From NCBI RefSeq assembly GCF_002088935.1, contig NZ_NCSS01000006.1:2512407-2576406 (forward strand): 64,000 nucleotides of DNA, given 5' to 3'. The notes below the pieces were generated by a model. The model did not search any database and was not told where the DNA came from. It worked only from the letters and a program-made list of their open reading frames with translations. The stretch's first letter is position 1; each line of letters opens with the position of its first letter. The position numbers were made by a program, and so were the translations under genes. Positions 42,330 through 51,036 of the stretch are shown one piece after another. The stretch comes from Henriciella litoralis (GTDB lineage Bacteria > Pseudomonadota > Alphaproteobacteria > Caulobacterales > Hyphomonadaceae).

Positions 42330-42857
42330 TTAAGGGGAGCCTTCGGTCTGCACGCGCTCTTCAAGGCCGTCGCAATCAGCTGGCATAAGCATGATATCCA
42401 GCCCGTCTGGCACAGCGCCCTCACTTCCAAGATACCAGATTGCATCGGATGTCTGCGTGTCACCATCGACTTCAGTCACTGTATCAAACTTGACCGCGGC
42501 GCTCTCTCCAATGTCTCCATTGCTGAGCTCAGTCGAAAACGCTGCAAAATAATCGGCAGCGCGCTGGTGAATAATGCCGAAGTTCGATCCGGAAACGCCG
42601 CCATCTTCGCCGACCGTGATGCTGACACCCTCAGTGACGTTCTCGTCATTGCGATAATAGCAATAGACGCCAGGCGTCAGAGGGTCTGCATCTGCCAGGG
42701 GCGAGACGATCTCGGGCAGTGGCTGTTGTTCTGCAGGGACAGTTACCGCTGAGCCGGTTTCAGCCGGCGGTTCATCTGGCGTCGGGGCCTCGTCCTTATC
42801 GCCGCCACCACAGGCAGCCAGCGGGAGTAGGACTAAGGCGATCAGGGCATGTCTCAT
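42330..42857 (-). CDS. Putative lipoprotein
   Basis: A 175-residue exported protein starting MRHALIALVLLPLAACGGG, with lipobox cysteine near residue 16. A negatively charged Pro/Ala/Glu linker is followed by a beta-rich domain (YCYYRNDENVTEGVSITVGE) and a C-terminal half with ADYFAAFSTELSNG. I do not recognise the family. It lies on the minus strand between two hairpin terminators. Start at 42857 is set by the clean signal peptide. Confidence 0.75.
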   Translation of the reverse strand: MRHALIALVLLPLAACGGGDKDEAPTPDEPPAETGSAVTVPAEQQPLPEIVSPLADADPLTPGVYCYYRNDENVTEGVSITVGEDGGVSGSNFGIIHQRAADYFAAFSTELSNGDIGESAAVKFDTVTEVDGDTQTSDAIWYLGSEGAVPDGLDIMLMPADCDGLEERVQTEGSP

Positions 42858-42978
42858 TGGATATAGCCTTCTGGGGTTCGTTGCCGTTCTTGTCGCTAGA
42901 CTTCCATCGGTCGCAAAGGATGACAAGTGATATCTCGCGCATCGGAAGGCACGATGAAGAATTTGTGCGCCTGATAAA

Positions 42979-43008
42979 AAAAGCCCCGCCGACAAAGGCA
43001 GGGCTTTT
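42979..43008 (-). terminator. Rho-independent terminator of DUF4168 gene
   Basis: AAAAGCCC-C-GCC, loop GACAAA, GGC-A-GGGCTTTT forms a stem with one mismatch, with T-runs on both sides when read from either strand. It lies just after the DUF4168 stop (43047) on the minus strand. Confidence 0.85.
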
Positions 43009-43046
43009 CCATATTGGCCGTCCATCAGGACTATCGGCCTGAGTTA

Positions 43047-43436
43047 TTAGCCGCTCATTTCAGCGCGCAGTCTTGCGGCAAAATCGGCATCCATTTGCGC
43101 CAGCTGGGCAATCTGCGTGAACCGTTCCGCTGTCAGGCCTTCATCCTTGATCGCTGCGATCATGTCTTGCCGCGCTTCAGCCTGCAGGGTCTGCGCTGCG
43201 GCCTGGTCCTCAGCGGCCTGGAGCTCGGCATTGGCTTCCGTCGCGATCTCGCCGACCTGCTGGTTGGCGGCGACGAACTGCGAAATCTCGGCATCGGTCA
43301 CAGGCTCAATCTGCACCTGGCCGGGCTGTGCAGCCGGGGCCTCGTTTGCCTGTTGCGCCACTGCGGCGCCTCCAAAGCAGGCTGTGGCGGCTGCGAAAGC
43401 GGCGATTGTCGGCGCGCGAAGCGTTTTGAAATCCAT
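43047..43436 (-). CDS. DUF4168 domain protein (secreted)
   Basis: A 129-residue periplasmic protein. It starts at 43436 with GGGAG ahead and has a signal peptide ending in AVAQQ (residues about 1-28). The mature part is Gln/Ala-rich with an IEPVTDAEISQFVAANQQVGE start, typical of DUF4168 proteins. Function unknown; the domain is found in secreted stress-related proteins of alphaproteobacteria and cyanobacteria. Confidence 0.85.
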   Translation of the reverse strand: MDFKTLRAPTIAAFAAATACFGGAAVAQQANEAPAAQPGQVQIEPVTDAEISQFVAANQQVGEIATEANAELQAAEDQAAAQTLQAEARQDMIAAIKDEGLTAERFTQIAQLAQMDADFAARLRAEMSG

Positions 43437-43640
43437 GGTGTGGCTCCCTTTTTCTGTTGAGCACCCACCAGACAGAACAGACATGCCGGCCCGGTTCAAC
43501 CCGGGGGCATGAGAGGTGTATGCATTGTAATATAAAGAAAAAATGTGAACTATTGTTTATGTTTCGGTGGCGTGCCGCGTCGCCGTTAAATGTGCAGCAG
43601 CTCTGTTCAACCGCATGGTGACGCACTATCTGTAGAGACT

Positions 43641-43801
43641 GCACAAGGGCTGCGGCGTTCGAGGAAGCCAGCTGTCCGCCGACCTTAAGTTCCGTCAGGG
43701 AACTGGCTCTGGGACTGGCCGTGGCCTATCCTACCCGGTACCCACCTAGTTAATAGGTCGACGGGACACGAGTGCCAAGACGGCGCCTGTGGTCCTTGTG
43801 C
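43641..43801 (+). ncRNA. ssrS: 6S RNA (probable)
   Basis: A 161-nt region whose ends pair: GCACAAGGGCTGCGG at 43641-43655 against the 3' segment ending TGTGGTCCTTGTGC at 43801, with GU pairs. Inside are features of 6S RNA, a long hairpin that mimics an open promoter and sequesters sigma70 RNA polymerase: GACCTTAAG and the GGAACTGGCTCTGGGACTGG side of a central bubble. The size fits 6S (about 160-190 nt). The region before it (43437-43640) holds no gene. Reading frames here are broken, and the DMT transporter start lies downstream. Confidence 0.7.
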
Positions 43802-43881
43802 TTCACTGTTCGCTCGGCGGCGACAAGCCTCTTATTAGATTGTTGACATCCCGCGCCGGTCGCACGACCAGCATCCCCCTG

Positions 43882-44742
43882 ATGTCTGACAGTCTTTTCC
43901 CGTTTCTTCTTTGCCTGCTATCGGCTGTGACGGTGGCGCTCGCCAATTTCGCGGTAAAGCGCGGCGGGGATGTGTTGAGCGCACGAATGGTTCTGTCGAT
44001 CACGTCGGCGCTCTGTGTCCTGCCATTTGCCTTCATCGTTCCTTTTCCGGAAGCTGGCCTCTGGCTGCCGATTGCCTATGCGATCGGAGCCCACTGGGTC
44101 TATCAGTTCTTCATGATCCGCGCCCTGCATCGCGGAGACCTCTCGCTCGTTTTCCCCGTCATGCGCGGGCTGGCGCCGCTCGCAACAGCGGTCATCGCCG
44201 TGTTCGCGCTGAATGAGTATCCGGGTCTGCTTGGCTGGTTCGGTCTCTTCCTCGCCGCAGCGGCGATCATGGTCTTTGCTTTGCCGCAGGGGGAGACGTC
44301 CCGTCAGACAAAGCTCAATCAGACGGCCCTCATCTGGGCTGGGCTGACGGCACTGGGGATCGGCCTCTATTCGGTGACAGATGCCTATGGCGTTCGCATC
44401 GCCGAAAACCGGTTCACCTTCATCGTCTGGCTGTTCATGCTGGACTGGATCGGCACCACAGCCGTCACCGTCTGGACCCGGCGCGGCCAGCTGATCCGCC
44501 GGTTGAGGCCACAACTCGTCGCTGGCGCGGTCGGCGGCGCATCGTCTGTCATCTCCTATGGTGCCGCGCTTTTGGCCTTTTCCATGATGGAGGCAGCGAC
44601 CGTAACTGCCCTTCGCGAGACGTCCGTCGTCTTCGGCGCAATCCTCGGCGCGGTCTTTCTGAAAGAAGGATTTGGCAAACGCCGCATCATTGCAGCCGGG
44701 GTCCTGGCGACCGGCTTATTACTACTTGAACTGAATATTTAA
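43882..44742 (+). CDS. DMT family transporter (EamA domain)
   Basis: A 286-residue transporter with ten hydrophobic segments, two EamA repeats. The start at 43882 is used because longer frames run through the 6S RNA. Motifs GAHWVYQFFMIRALHRGDLS and PVMRGLAPLATAVIAV fall in the first repeat. Substrate unknown. The next gene (flippase) follows after 36 nt. Confidence 0.9.
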   Translation: MSDSLFPFLLCLLSAVTVALANFAVKRGGDVLSARMVLSITSALCVLPFAFIVPFPEAGLWLPIAYAIGAHWVYQFFMIRALHRGDLSLVFPVMRGLAPLATAVIAVFALNEYPGLLGWFGLFLAAAAIMVFALPQGETSRQTKLNQTALIWAGLTALGIGLYSVTDAYGVRIAENRFTFIVWLFMLDWIGTTAVTVWTRRGQLIRRLRPQLVAGAVGGASSVISYGAALLAFSMMEAATVTALRETSVVFGAILGAVFLKEGFGKRRIIAAGVLATGLLLLELNI

Positions 44743-44778
44743 TTCTCCCTTCGCACATTGTTGCTACGCAGCACCGCG

Positions 44779-46233
44779 ATGAAACTGATCCGTCACCTTG
44801 CCGGCTATCTTCCGGCCAATATCACAAGCGCGCTGACATCGTTCGGCACGGTCTATGTGTTCACCCGCCTTCTCGGGGCGGATGAGTATGGCCGATACGC
44901 GCTCATGTTCTCGGTCATGTCGCTGATCCACACGGTGACGCTGGCCCCGGGTGAAGCTGCCGCCTACCGGTATACGGCGCAGGCCAATGCACGCGGCGAT
45001 ACGGCGGATCACTATGCCACGGTTCGCGCCCTGCTTCTGAGGTCGCTGGCCTTCGCGGCAATCCTGACTCTGATCCTAACCATCGCTGTCTCTCATATGC
45101 CGCGCTATCTGAGGATCCTTCCCTGGATCGCGGTATTGTTCCCGCTTGGCACCATCATTCAGGCAACGCTTGAGGCGCACCGGGCGAGCCAGCAGGTGCA
45201 GCGCTATGTTATCGTCTATTCAACCAAGCTGCTGGGCGGTTTCGCGGTTGGGGCCCTTGTCGCTTTTTATACGCATATCGGGGCCGCAGCACCCTTCATC
45301 GGTCTGACTTGCTCATCAGCGGTGCTTTGCCTGTTTCAGGCGCCATGGCTGATGCGGGCGGCGAAGGGCGGACATGCCGACCCTGCGCGAATTCGAAAAT
45401 ATTATGCCTATGGTCTACCCGTGGCGGCGGCGCTTTCTCTGGATCTGTTGCTCTCTGTCGCCGACCGGTTCCTGATCTCGCTCTTTCTTGGCGAGGCAGC
45501 TGTCGGTGCCTATGCGGCGGGGTACGGCGTTGCTGACAAGACCATCCTTCTGCTCTGTGCATGGGCGGCGATGGCAGGGGCGCCGCTTGTTCTCGCCGCC
45601 TTCGAAGAGGAGGGGCCTGAGGCCGCCCAGAGAGAAGCACGCGGGCTCGTATCGACGATGCTGCTGCTCGGACTGCCTGCTGCGACGGGGCTCGCGCTTG
45701 TTGCAGAACCGCTTGCCGAGGCCCTGATCGGTGAAGATGTCCGGGCCGGGGCGACGCGGATCATTCCCTGGATTGCCTTTGCAGGCCTGATGAATGGCTT
45801 GCTCATGCATTACTATTCAGAAGCGTTTCAGCTCGCCCAGAAAACGCGTGAGCAGGCTCTGCTCATGATTATTCCTGCGGGAATCAACATCATTGCGAAC
45901 ATCATTCTCATTCCGCTTATTGGCATGATCGGCGCGGTTGTCGCGACGATTGGCAGTTATGTGATCGGCATTCTGGTTATCAGCTTGCGCGGACGCCGAT
46001 ACATCCACTTTCCTTTTCCGTTTTTTGCCGCAGGAAAGATTGCGATCGCCTGCGCAGCGATGTGGCCGGCCGTCATGCTCGTGCCTCATTTTGGAAGTTG
46101 GCTGGAGCTGTTCTGCAAGGCCGCCGTCGGCGGTGTTGTCTACATTGCAGTGGCTCTTTTGATTGACGCTGGCGGGGCCCGGGCATTCGTGCAAGACAGG
46201 CTTCGCACATCCAGCGACGCGCCGACTACGTAA
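44779..46233 (+). CDS. Polysaccharide flippase (Wzx/MVF-like)
   Basis: A 484-residue inner-membrane protein with about 12-14 hydrophobic segments that flips lipid-linked oligosaccharide or related precursors to the periplasm. Its start, IRHLAGYLPANITSALTSFG with VFTRLLGADEYGRYAL, is the classical Wzx-family opening. It is adjacent to a DMT transporter but not to glycosyltransferases; the nearest polysaccharide enzyme is the WecG-type protein at 3.5 kb. Length fits the family. Confidence 0.88.
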   Translation: MKLIRHLAGYLPANITSALTSFGTVYVFTRLLGADEYGRYALMFSVMSLIHTVTLAPGEAAAYRYTAQANARGDTADHYATVRALLLRSLAFAAILTLILTIAVSHMPRYLRILPWIAVLFPLGTIIQATLEAHRASQQVQRYVIVYSTKLLGGFAVGALVAFYTHIGAAAPFIGLTCSSAVLCLFQAPWLMRAAKGGHADPARIRKYYAYGLPVAAALSLDLLLSVADRFLISLFLGEAAVGAYAAGYGVADKTILLLCAWAAMAGAPLVLAAFEEEGPEAAQREARGLVSTMLLLGLPAATGLALVAEPLAEALIGEDVRAGATRIIPWIAFAGLMNGLLMHYYSEAFQLAQKTREQALLMIIPAGINIIANIILIPLIGMIGAVVATIGSYVIGILVISLRGRRYIHFPFPFFAAGKIAIACAAMWPAVMLVPHFGSWLELFCKAAVGGVVYIAVALLIDAGGARAFVQDRLRTSSDAPTT

Positions 46234-46240
46234 GAGTGAT

Positions 46241-46963
46241 ATGACTGACGAAAATAATGACCTCGGCAAGGCCGCAGACAAGGCGAACCAGATCTGGGGT
46301 GACCTTGTACCCGTCATCGGCTTTGTCCTCGTCTACAATCTTATTCGCCTGTCGGGCCTCGACACAGCCTGGATCGACAAGGACTCTTCGCTGTATTGGG
46401 CGACCGCTGTCCTGATCGTCCTGTCGCTCGGCGTTGTCGGCTACAAGCTGAAGAATGGGGAGAGAATACCGCCATTTCTGATTATCAGCTCGCTGATTGT
46501 GGGTGGCTTTGGTCTGATGGGCATCCTGCTGCAGGAAAAGTCCTTCATCTATATCAAACCGACCATCCAGAACCTCTTCCTCGCCACGATCATCTTCGGC
46601 AGTATGGCTGTCGGTCAGAATGTCTGGCGCGTGATGTTCAAGAACGTGTTTTCATTGCCGGACTTTGCCTGGAAGCAGCTCGCTATTCGCTGGGGTCTGT
46701 TCTTTATCGCGATGGCAATCTGGAACGAGTATCTCTGGCGCACCTATGCGCCGGGCTTTGAGCAGCCGCTGATATTCTTTGGTATTCCTCTGGCCCCGGC
46801 CGGCACCTACGAATTTCTGGGGATGACCTTTGGCGACAAGAATGCTGAGGACGTGTGGGCCAACTGGAAGATTGGCAACATGGTCATCACCTTCATCTTC
46901 GGCGCGTTGAACGTGCCTTATACGATGAAGCATTTGCAGGACGAGCCGGAAGCTACCGCGTAA
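46241..46963 (+). CDS. yciB: Intracellular septation protein A (IspZ/YciB family)
   Basis: A 240-residue inner-membrane protein of the YciB/IspZ family involved in normal cell division and envelope integrity. Starts MTDENNDLGKAADKANQIWG with five to six hydrophobic segments. Conserved motifs are AIWNEYLWRTY (the family signature with E and W) and FTQxG-like region near IFGALNVPYTMKHLQ. The length is longer than E. coli YciB (179). It converges and overlaps by 11 nt with the Nudix gene. Confidence 0.93.
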   Translation: MTDENNDLGKAADKANQIWGDLVPVIGFVLVYNLIRLSGLDTAWIDKDSSLYWATAVLIVLSLGVVGYKLKNGERIPPFLIISSLIVGGFGLMGILLQEKSFIYIKPTIQNLFLATIIFGSMAVGQNVWRVMFKNVFSLPDFAWKQLAIRWGLFFIAMAIWNEYLWRTYAPGFEQPLIFFGIPLAPAGTYEFLGMTFGDKNAEDVWANWKIGNMVITFIFGALNVPYTMKHLQDEPEATA

Positions 46964-47492
46964 TACGGGCCGTCTGAGGCGGGTTGCTGAACGGCACGAA
47001 ACTGTCCTGTTGCCGGGTTTCAGAATAGTGCGTCAGGGCCCAGACGACGGTCGGGAACGCCAGCTGTGACCATGGAATATCCTTCCAGGCGACAAGCTCT
47101 GTCTCGAGGCTTTCAGGCCCGGGGGCGATCTCGGACTCCAGTGTCGCACGAAACATGATCTGCACCTGACCGATGCGTGGCACCGAATACGTCGCGAGCA
47201 GACCATTGATGCGGATGTCGGCGCAGGCCTCTTCTTGCGCCTCACGCATCGCTGCTTCCTCAACCGTTTCGCCAAGCTCCATAAAGCCGGCCGGGAGCGT
47301 CCAGAAACCTCGGCGCGGCTCAATCGCGCGCTTGCAGAGCAGGATCCGTCCATCCTCGCTGACGACAACAGAGCCGGCGACGATACGCGGATTGCGATAG
47401 TCTATAAAACCGCATGTGTTGCAGATGCGGCGCTGGCGATCATCGCCTTCAGGGATGGCAAGCGTGAAATCTTCTTCGGTATTCTGTGTCAT
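46953..47492 (-). CDS. Nudix hydrolase with zinc ribbon
   Basis: A 179-residue Nudix hydrolase. The N-terminal CNTCGFIDYRNP is the short two-Cys segment found in the COG1051 family. The Nudix box is GFMELGETVEEAAMREAQEE followed by ACADI, a G-to-C/A change in the final position of the consensus GX5EX7REUXEEXGU. It hydrolyses nucleoside diphosphate linkages such as ADP-ribose or NADH. It overlaps ispZ end to end. Confidence 0.9.
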   Translation of the reverse strand: MTQNTEEDFTLAIPEGDDRQRRICNTCGFIDYRNPRIVAGSVVVSEDGRILLCKRAIEPRRGFWTLPAGFMELGETVEEAAMREAQEEACADIRINGLLATYSVPRIGQVQIMFRATLESEIAPGPESLETELVAWKDIPWSQLAFPTVVWALTHYSETRQQDSFVPFSNPPQTARITR

Positions 47493-47607
47493 GAAGCTGT
47501 TACTGTCTCGCCTTATTGGTGAAGTCTGTTGATCCGCACACGGTTTGTTTTTAGATTCTTCGTGTGAACTTCGGCAAAATGCTGTTGAACTGAAAGGGTA
47601 GTGTGTG

Positions 47608-48189
47608 ATGGCTGATGAACAAGCAGGATCTCAGTTCGATCTGGCCACATCGCCCAGCCACTTGCTGCATCGCGCGCAGCAGGCCGCTGTCAATCTTTCA
47701 TCCGAAGCGCTGTCCGCACAAGGGCTGACGTTGCGCCAGTTCGCCGTTCTGGCTGCGCTTGCAGAAGAAGAAGGTCAGAGCCAGGCTGGTCTTGTCGACA
47801 AGACCGGCATTGATCGCTCCACTTTGGCAGACATGGTCCGCCGCATGGAAGCTTCCGGTCATATCAAGCGCGTGGTCTCACCAGAGGATGCGCGCGCCAA
47901 GGCCGTGTCCCTGATGCCTGCGGGTAAAGAGGCCTATCTTGCGGCCTTGTCCGGCGTCGAAGCCGCTGACCGCGAGCTTTTGTCGGTTGTGCGGGCCAAT
48001 CGGCGTGCCGGATTTTTGGCGTCGCTGACCTCCATCGGTAATCCTGCAGACGTTCTCGAGGTCGACGAAGCGGACAATGTCGACGAGGCGGGATCAACAG
48101 ATCCAAAGCCAAAAAAGAAGAAAGACAAGGGCGATAAATCTTCCAAGTCGAAATCCGACAAGAAGAAAAAGAAGAAGAAAAAGAAGTAG
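47608..48189 (+). CDS. MarR family regulator with polylysine tail
   Basis: A 193-residue repressor. Residues 30-120 are a MarR winged helix (LTLRQFAVLAALAEEEGQS, DRSTLADMVRRMEASGHI, VSPEDARAKAVSLM). The last 50 residues are an extreme low-complexity region: acidic DEADNVDEAGS, then a lysine-rich run ending in nine consecutive lysines encoded by a nearly pure AAG/AAA tract (48165-48189). MarR proteins rarely carry such a tail; it could strengthen non-specific DNA binding or be a repeat-length variable region. No target operon is obvious. Confidence 0.85.
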   Translation: MADEQAGSQFDLATSPSHLLHRAQQAAVNLSSEALSAQGLTLRQFAVLAALAEEEGQSQAGLVDKTGIDRSTLADMVRRMEASGHIKRVVSPEDARAKAVSLMPAGKEAYLAALSGVEAADRELLSVVRANRRAGFLASLTSIGNPADVLEVDEADNVDEAGSTDPKPKKKKDKGDKSSKSKSDKKKKKKKKK

Positions 48190-48193
48190 GGCG

Positions 48194-48715
48194 TTAGCCC
48201 TCCAGCGCGCGGCTCACCTGCTCGCGCGTCGATGGATCAAGAGGCCCGCGAATGTGCAGGATGATCTTGCCCTCAGGGTTGATCACGAACGTCTCCGGCA
48301 CACCCGTTAGTCCGAAATCCAGCCCGCCCTGTCCAGACGGATCGACGCCTATGGCCGCGAACGGATTGCCGAGCTCTTGTAGAAACTCTTCCGTCGCCGG
48401 TTGCTGATCCTTGTAAGCCAGACCGAAAACCTGTCCGGGATGCTCGTTCGCGAGCCAGGTTATATCGCCATGCTCCGCGCGGCAGGGGGCGCACCAACTG
48501 GCAAACAGATTGACCATCACGGGCTGGTCACTGGAAGGTTGGCTGAAATTGATGGCGGACGTCTCATCTGCCAGCAGCGGGAAGGCACGGTCCGGCGCAT
48601 TGCGGTCCGTCTTGGCGACAAAGCTGTCATCGTCTGGCCGCATCAATTGAACAGCGCCCAGCACGCCGAGGCCGACAAGAGCGGCGAGTGGCAAGGCTGC
48701 CTGCCAGGCTTTCAT
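48194..48715 (-). CDS. ccmG: Cytochrome c maturation thioredoxin CcmG (DsbE)
   Basis: A 173-residue membrane-anchored periplasmic thioredoxin that reduces apocytochrome c cysteines for haem attachment. One N-terminal hydrophobic anchor (ALPLAALVGLGVLGAVQL), then LFASWCAPCRAEH with the CAPC active site and the acidic GVPETFVINPEG loop near the cis-proline. It is the last gene of the ccmABCDG cluster here and overlaps ccmD by ATGA. CcmE, CcmF and CcmH genes are not in the window. Confidence 0.93.
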   Translation of the reverse strand: MKAWQAALPLAALVGLGVLGAVQLMRPDDDSFVAKTDRNAPDRAFPLLADETSAINFSQPSSDQPVMVNLFASWCAPCRAEHGDITWLANEHPGQVFGLAYKDQQPATEEFLQELGNPFAAIGVDPSGQGGLDFGLTGVPETFVINPEGKIILHIRGPLDPSTREQVSRALEG

Positions 48716-48864
48716 CGGTCCCTCTCCGCTTGAAGACGCTCAAGCCGACGCTTGGCCATCCGGGCCTTTAGGACGGCGTACACCAGCAAGGCGGCAGGCA
48801 CGGCGAGGCCGATCACATAGATCGTCCAGATATAAGCCGCGTTATGATCAAAAACCGGTAGCAT
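48712..48864 (-). CDS. ccmD: Haem exporter CcmD
   Basis: A 50-residue membrane protein of the haem release complex. Sequence runs MLPVFDHNAAYIWTIYVIGL, a hydrophobic helix, then a basic tail rich in R, as CcmD usually has (N-terminal periplasmic side, helix, cytoplasmic basic tail). It overlaps ccmG by ATGA and starts 3 nt after the ccmC stop, the usual ccmC-ccmD arrangement. Confidence 0.9.
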   Translation of the reverse strand: MLPVFDHNAAYIWTIYVIGLAVPAALLVYAVLKARMAKRRLERLQAERDR

Positions 48865-48867
48865 GCG

Positions 48868-49599
48868 TCACTTCCCCGCCAGCTTGCGCGCGACCAGAAC
48901 GGCGCTGCGGCGCTGCCAGACTTCGGCGCGCATCAGCATCATGGTCAGTGACGCAAAGAAAATACTGTTGCCCAGCGCGCCGATCAGAAGCGGTGTCAGA
49001 TAGACCGCAGGCATCGCCGGACCATCCATCCGCAGCACGCTCGCATCCTGATGGATGGACGACCAGATATCGACCGAGAACTTGATCAGCGGCACATTCA
49101 CCGCGCCAACCATCGCCAGAATGGCGCCGGCCCGCGCGGCTTTCTGGCGGGTGTCCATGGCGGCGCGCAGCGCCATATAGCCAAGGAACAGAAAGAACAT
49201 GACCAGCACGGACATCATCCGCGCATCATCCCAGAGCCACCAGGTGCCCCAGGTTGGTTTGCCCCAGATCGAACCGGTTGCAAGGCAGAGCGCGGTATAG
49301 CCTGCCCCGATCGGCGCGATTGATTTTGCCGCCATATCAGCGAGCTCATGCCGCCAGATGAACCAGATAAAGCTGCAGAGGGCGAGGCCCATATAACTTG
49401 CCATGGCAAGCCAGGCGGACGGGACATGGATGAACATGGCGCGCATGATATCGCCGCCTTGATAGTCATCCTCCGGAATGATCCAGAGACCCTGCCAGAC
49501 GCTGTAGGCAATCAGCGCTATTCCAACGACCAGGCAGGTCGGCGCAAGCCAGCGCGAAAGCGCCATGAAGCGGTGTGGATTGGCAAAGGCTGAAATCAT
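48868..49599 (-). CDS. ccmC: Haem ABC exporter permease CcmC
   Basis: A 243-residue inner-membrane protein with six hydrophobic segments that loads haem onto CcmE. The tryptophan-rich WWD motif WGTWWLWDDARMMSVL is present near residue 125, with conserved periplasmic His ligands in FIHVPSAWLAM and IHQDAS. It follows ccmB after 22 nt on the minus strand. Length matches the family. Confidence 0.95.
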   Translation of the reverse strand: MISAFANPHRFMALSRWLAPTCLVVGIALIAYSVWQGLWIIPEDDYQGGDIMRAMFIHVPSAWLAMASYMGLALCSFIWFIWRHELADMAAKSIAPIGAGYTALCLATGSIWGKPTWGTWWLWDDARMMSVLVMFFLFLGYMALRAAMDTRQKAARAGAILAMVGAVNVPLIKFSVDIWSSIHQDASVLRMDGPAMPAVYLTPLLIGALGNSIFFASLTMMLMRAEVWQRRSAVLVARKLAGK

Positions 49600-49621
49600 G
49601 GTGTCCCTGTCTACTCGCCGA

Positions 49622-50284
49622 TCAGTCTACCGCCAAGCGAAGCGCCGCAGATGCGGCGAAAGGCGCAACAGCGAGGGCGAACATTGTCGAGGCAGCCAGG
49701 AACAGAACATTCGGTCCCTGCATGCCATCCTGCACGGAAAGCGATCCAAAGATTGCGGTCGGAATGAAGAGGGGCAGCGCAAGCAGCGCGATCAGCAGGC
49801 CTCCGCGTGGCACACTTGCGGCCAGTGCACCGGCGACACCGCCCCACAAAAAGAAGGACAATCCACCAAGGCCATAGGCGAGCATCGCCGGCACAAGCTC
49901 TCCCGCCGGGATCTGCAATGCAATTCCGATAGGCGGTGTCAGGATGACAAGCGGCAGGCCGGACACCAGCCAGTGCGCCAATATCTTGCTGGCGGCCACC
50001 AGAAAGAGCGGCGTCTCTTCCTGCGCCCACATATCCAGCGTGCCGTCTTCAAGGTCAGCCTGAAAGAGGCGCTCCATCGACACAAGCGATGCGAGCGCCA
50101 GTGCGACCCAGAGCACGCCGGACCCGATTGCGGAGAGCTGGCTCGCCTCGCTGCCAACCGTGAAGGGCACAAGCATCGCCGCGCCCGCAAAAAAGCCGAT
50201 CGGCAGCAAGGCACCGGCCCCGCCACCCCAGGCTTCGCCAATCGCCTGACGGAAAGCGGCGCGTATCGGGGCGGGGCTAGACAT
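49622..50284 (-). CDS. ccmB: Haem exporter CcmB
   Basis: A 220-residue inner-membrane permease with six hydrophobic segments, partner of CcmA in the haem handling ABC complex. ETxLxxxxxEETLPLFL-like region is seen as DGTLDMWAQEETPLFLVAAS, typical of the family, and GGLLIALLALPLFIPTAIFG later. I use the ATG at 50284; a TTG at 50299 with GGAG ahead is a possible alternative. Confidence 0.92.
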   Translation of the reverse strand: MSSPAPIRAAFRQAIGEAWGGGAGALLPIGFFAGAAMLVPFTVGSEASQLSAIGSGVLWVALALASLVSMERLFQADLEDGTLDMWAQEETPLFLVAASKILAHWLVSGLPLVILTPPIGIALQIPAGELVPAMLAYGLGGLSFFLWGGVAGALAASVPRGGLLIALLALPLFIPTAIFGSLSVQDGMQGPNVLFLAASTMFALAVAPFAASAALRLAVD

Positions 50285-50326
50285 CATGCCCTCCGACAAT
50301 CTGGCTCCAGTGATGAGATGGCCCGA

Positions 50327-50902
50327 TCATAGCACCACTTCCGCGCTTGCCTCGAACGGTGCATCGCCATGCAGGGCTGAAATGACACCGCCTCCAGACG
50401 CTCGATGCGCCTCGATCATCCCGGCGAGCATCTTGCGGCCATCGGCATCCAGAGCGTTGAACGGTTCATCCAGCAGCCAGACAGGCCGTTGCACCAGTCG
50501 CAGCCGTCCAATGGCGGTACGCCTGCGCTGACCGGCAGACAGCAGGCGGCCTGCGACATCCATTGGCCGCTCCAGCCCCATCTCTACGGCGACCTCGGAG
50601 ACATCCGACTCACTGCCCCATGCGCGGGCCCAGTGTCGCAGATGTTGGCGCGGGGTCTCATGCGGTTTGACGCCGTCGCGATGGCCAAGCCAGTGATGCC
50701 TGGCCCGGCGCTCAATCTGCCCGCTATCAGGCCGTGACAGGCCTGCCAGCATGCGCAGCAAGGTCGATTTACCGGTGCCGTTTGCGCCGCGCAGCACAAT
50801 GGCGTCGCCGGCTTTCAGGTCGAGCGAAACACTGGTGAACAGCACTCGTTCGCCCCGGATGGCGCCAAGGCCTTCCGCCTGAAAGAGAAAATCACCGCTC
50901 AA
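50327..50902 (-). CDS. ccmA: Haem exporter ATPase CcmA
   Basis: A 191-residue ABC ATPase of the cytochrome c maturation complex. Walker A is LRGANGTGKSTLLRML, signature LSAGQRRRTAIGRL, Walker B VWLLDEPFNALD. I propose a TTG start at 50902 with GGAGG at good spacing; longer frames from a GTG at 50947 lack a clear site. The short ATPase size and order A-B-C-D-G are typical. Confidence 0.92.
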   Translation of the reverse strand: MSGDFLFQAEGLGAIRGERVLFTSVSLDLKAGDAIVLRGANGTGKSTLLRMLAGLSRPDSGQIERRARHHWLGHRDGVKPHETPRQHLRHWARAWGSESDVSEVAVEMGLERPMDVAGRLLSAGQRRRTAIGRLRLVQRPVWLLDEPFNALDADGRKMLAGMIEAHRASGGGVISALHGDAPFEASAEVVL

Positions 50903-51036
50903 ATCGGCCTCCAGCAGCAAAACAGTCACCGTGCTGCGATTGCACACAGCAAGTATGGCCTATATGAGACAGGCAACGACGCGCTGCGCAACTGCGCGCG
51001 CCACAACCGCTTATGCAAGAAGAGGTCATTCCGACG

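Noticed and set aside
43789..43881. N-terminal extension of the DMT transporter
   Set aside because: It would begin inside the probable 6S RNA; the ATG at 43882 gives the standard EamA N-terminus.
47520..47575. CACACG ... CGTGTG repeat before the MarR gene
   Set aside because: Only 6-bp arms with an 18-nt spacer; cannot be distinguished from chance.
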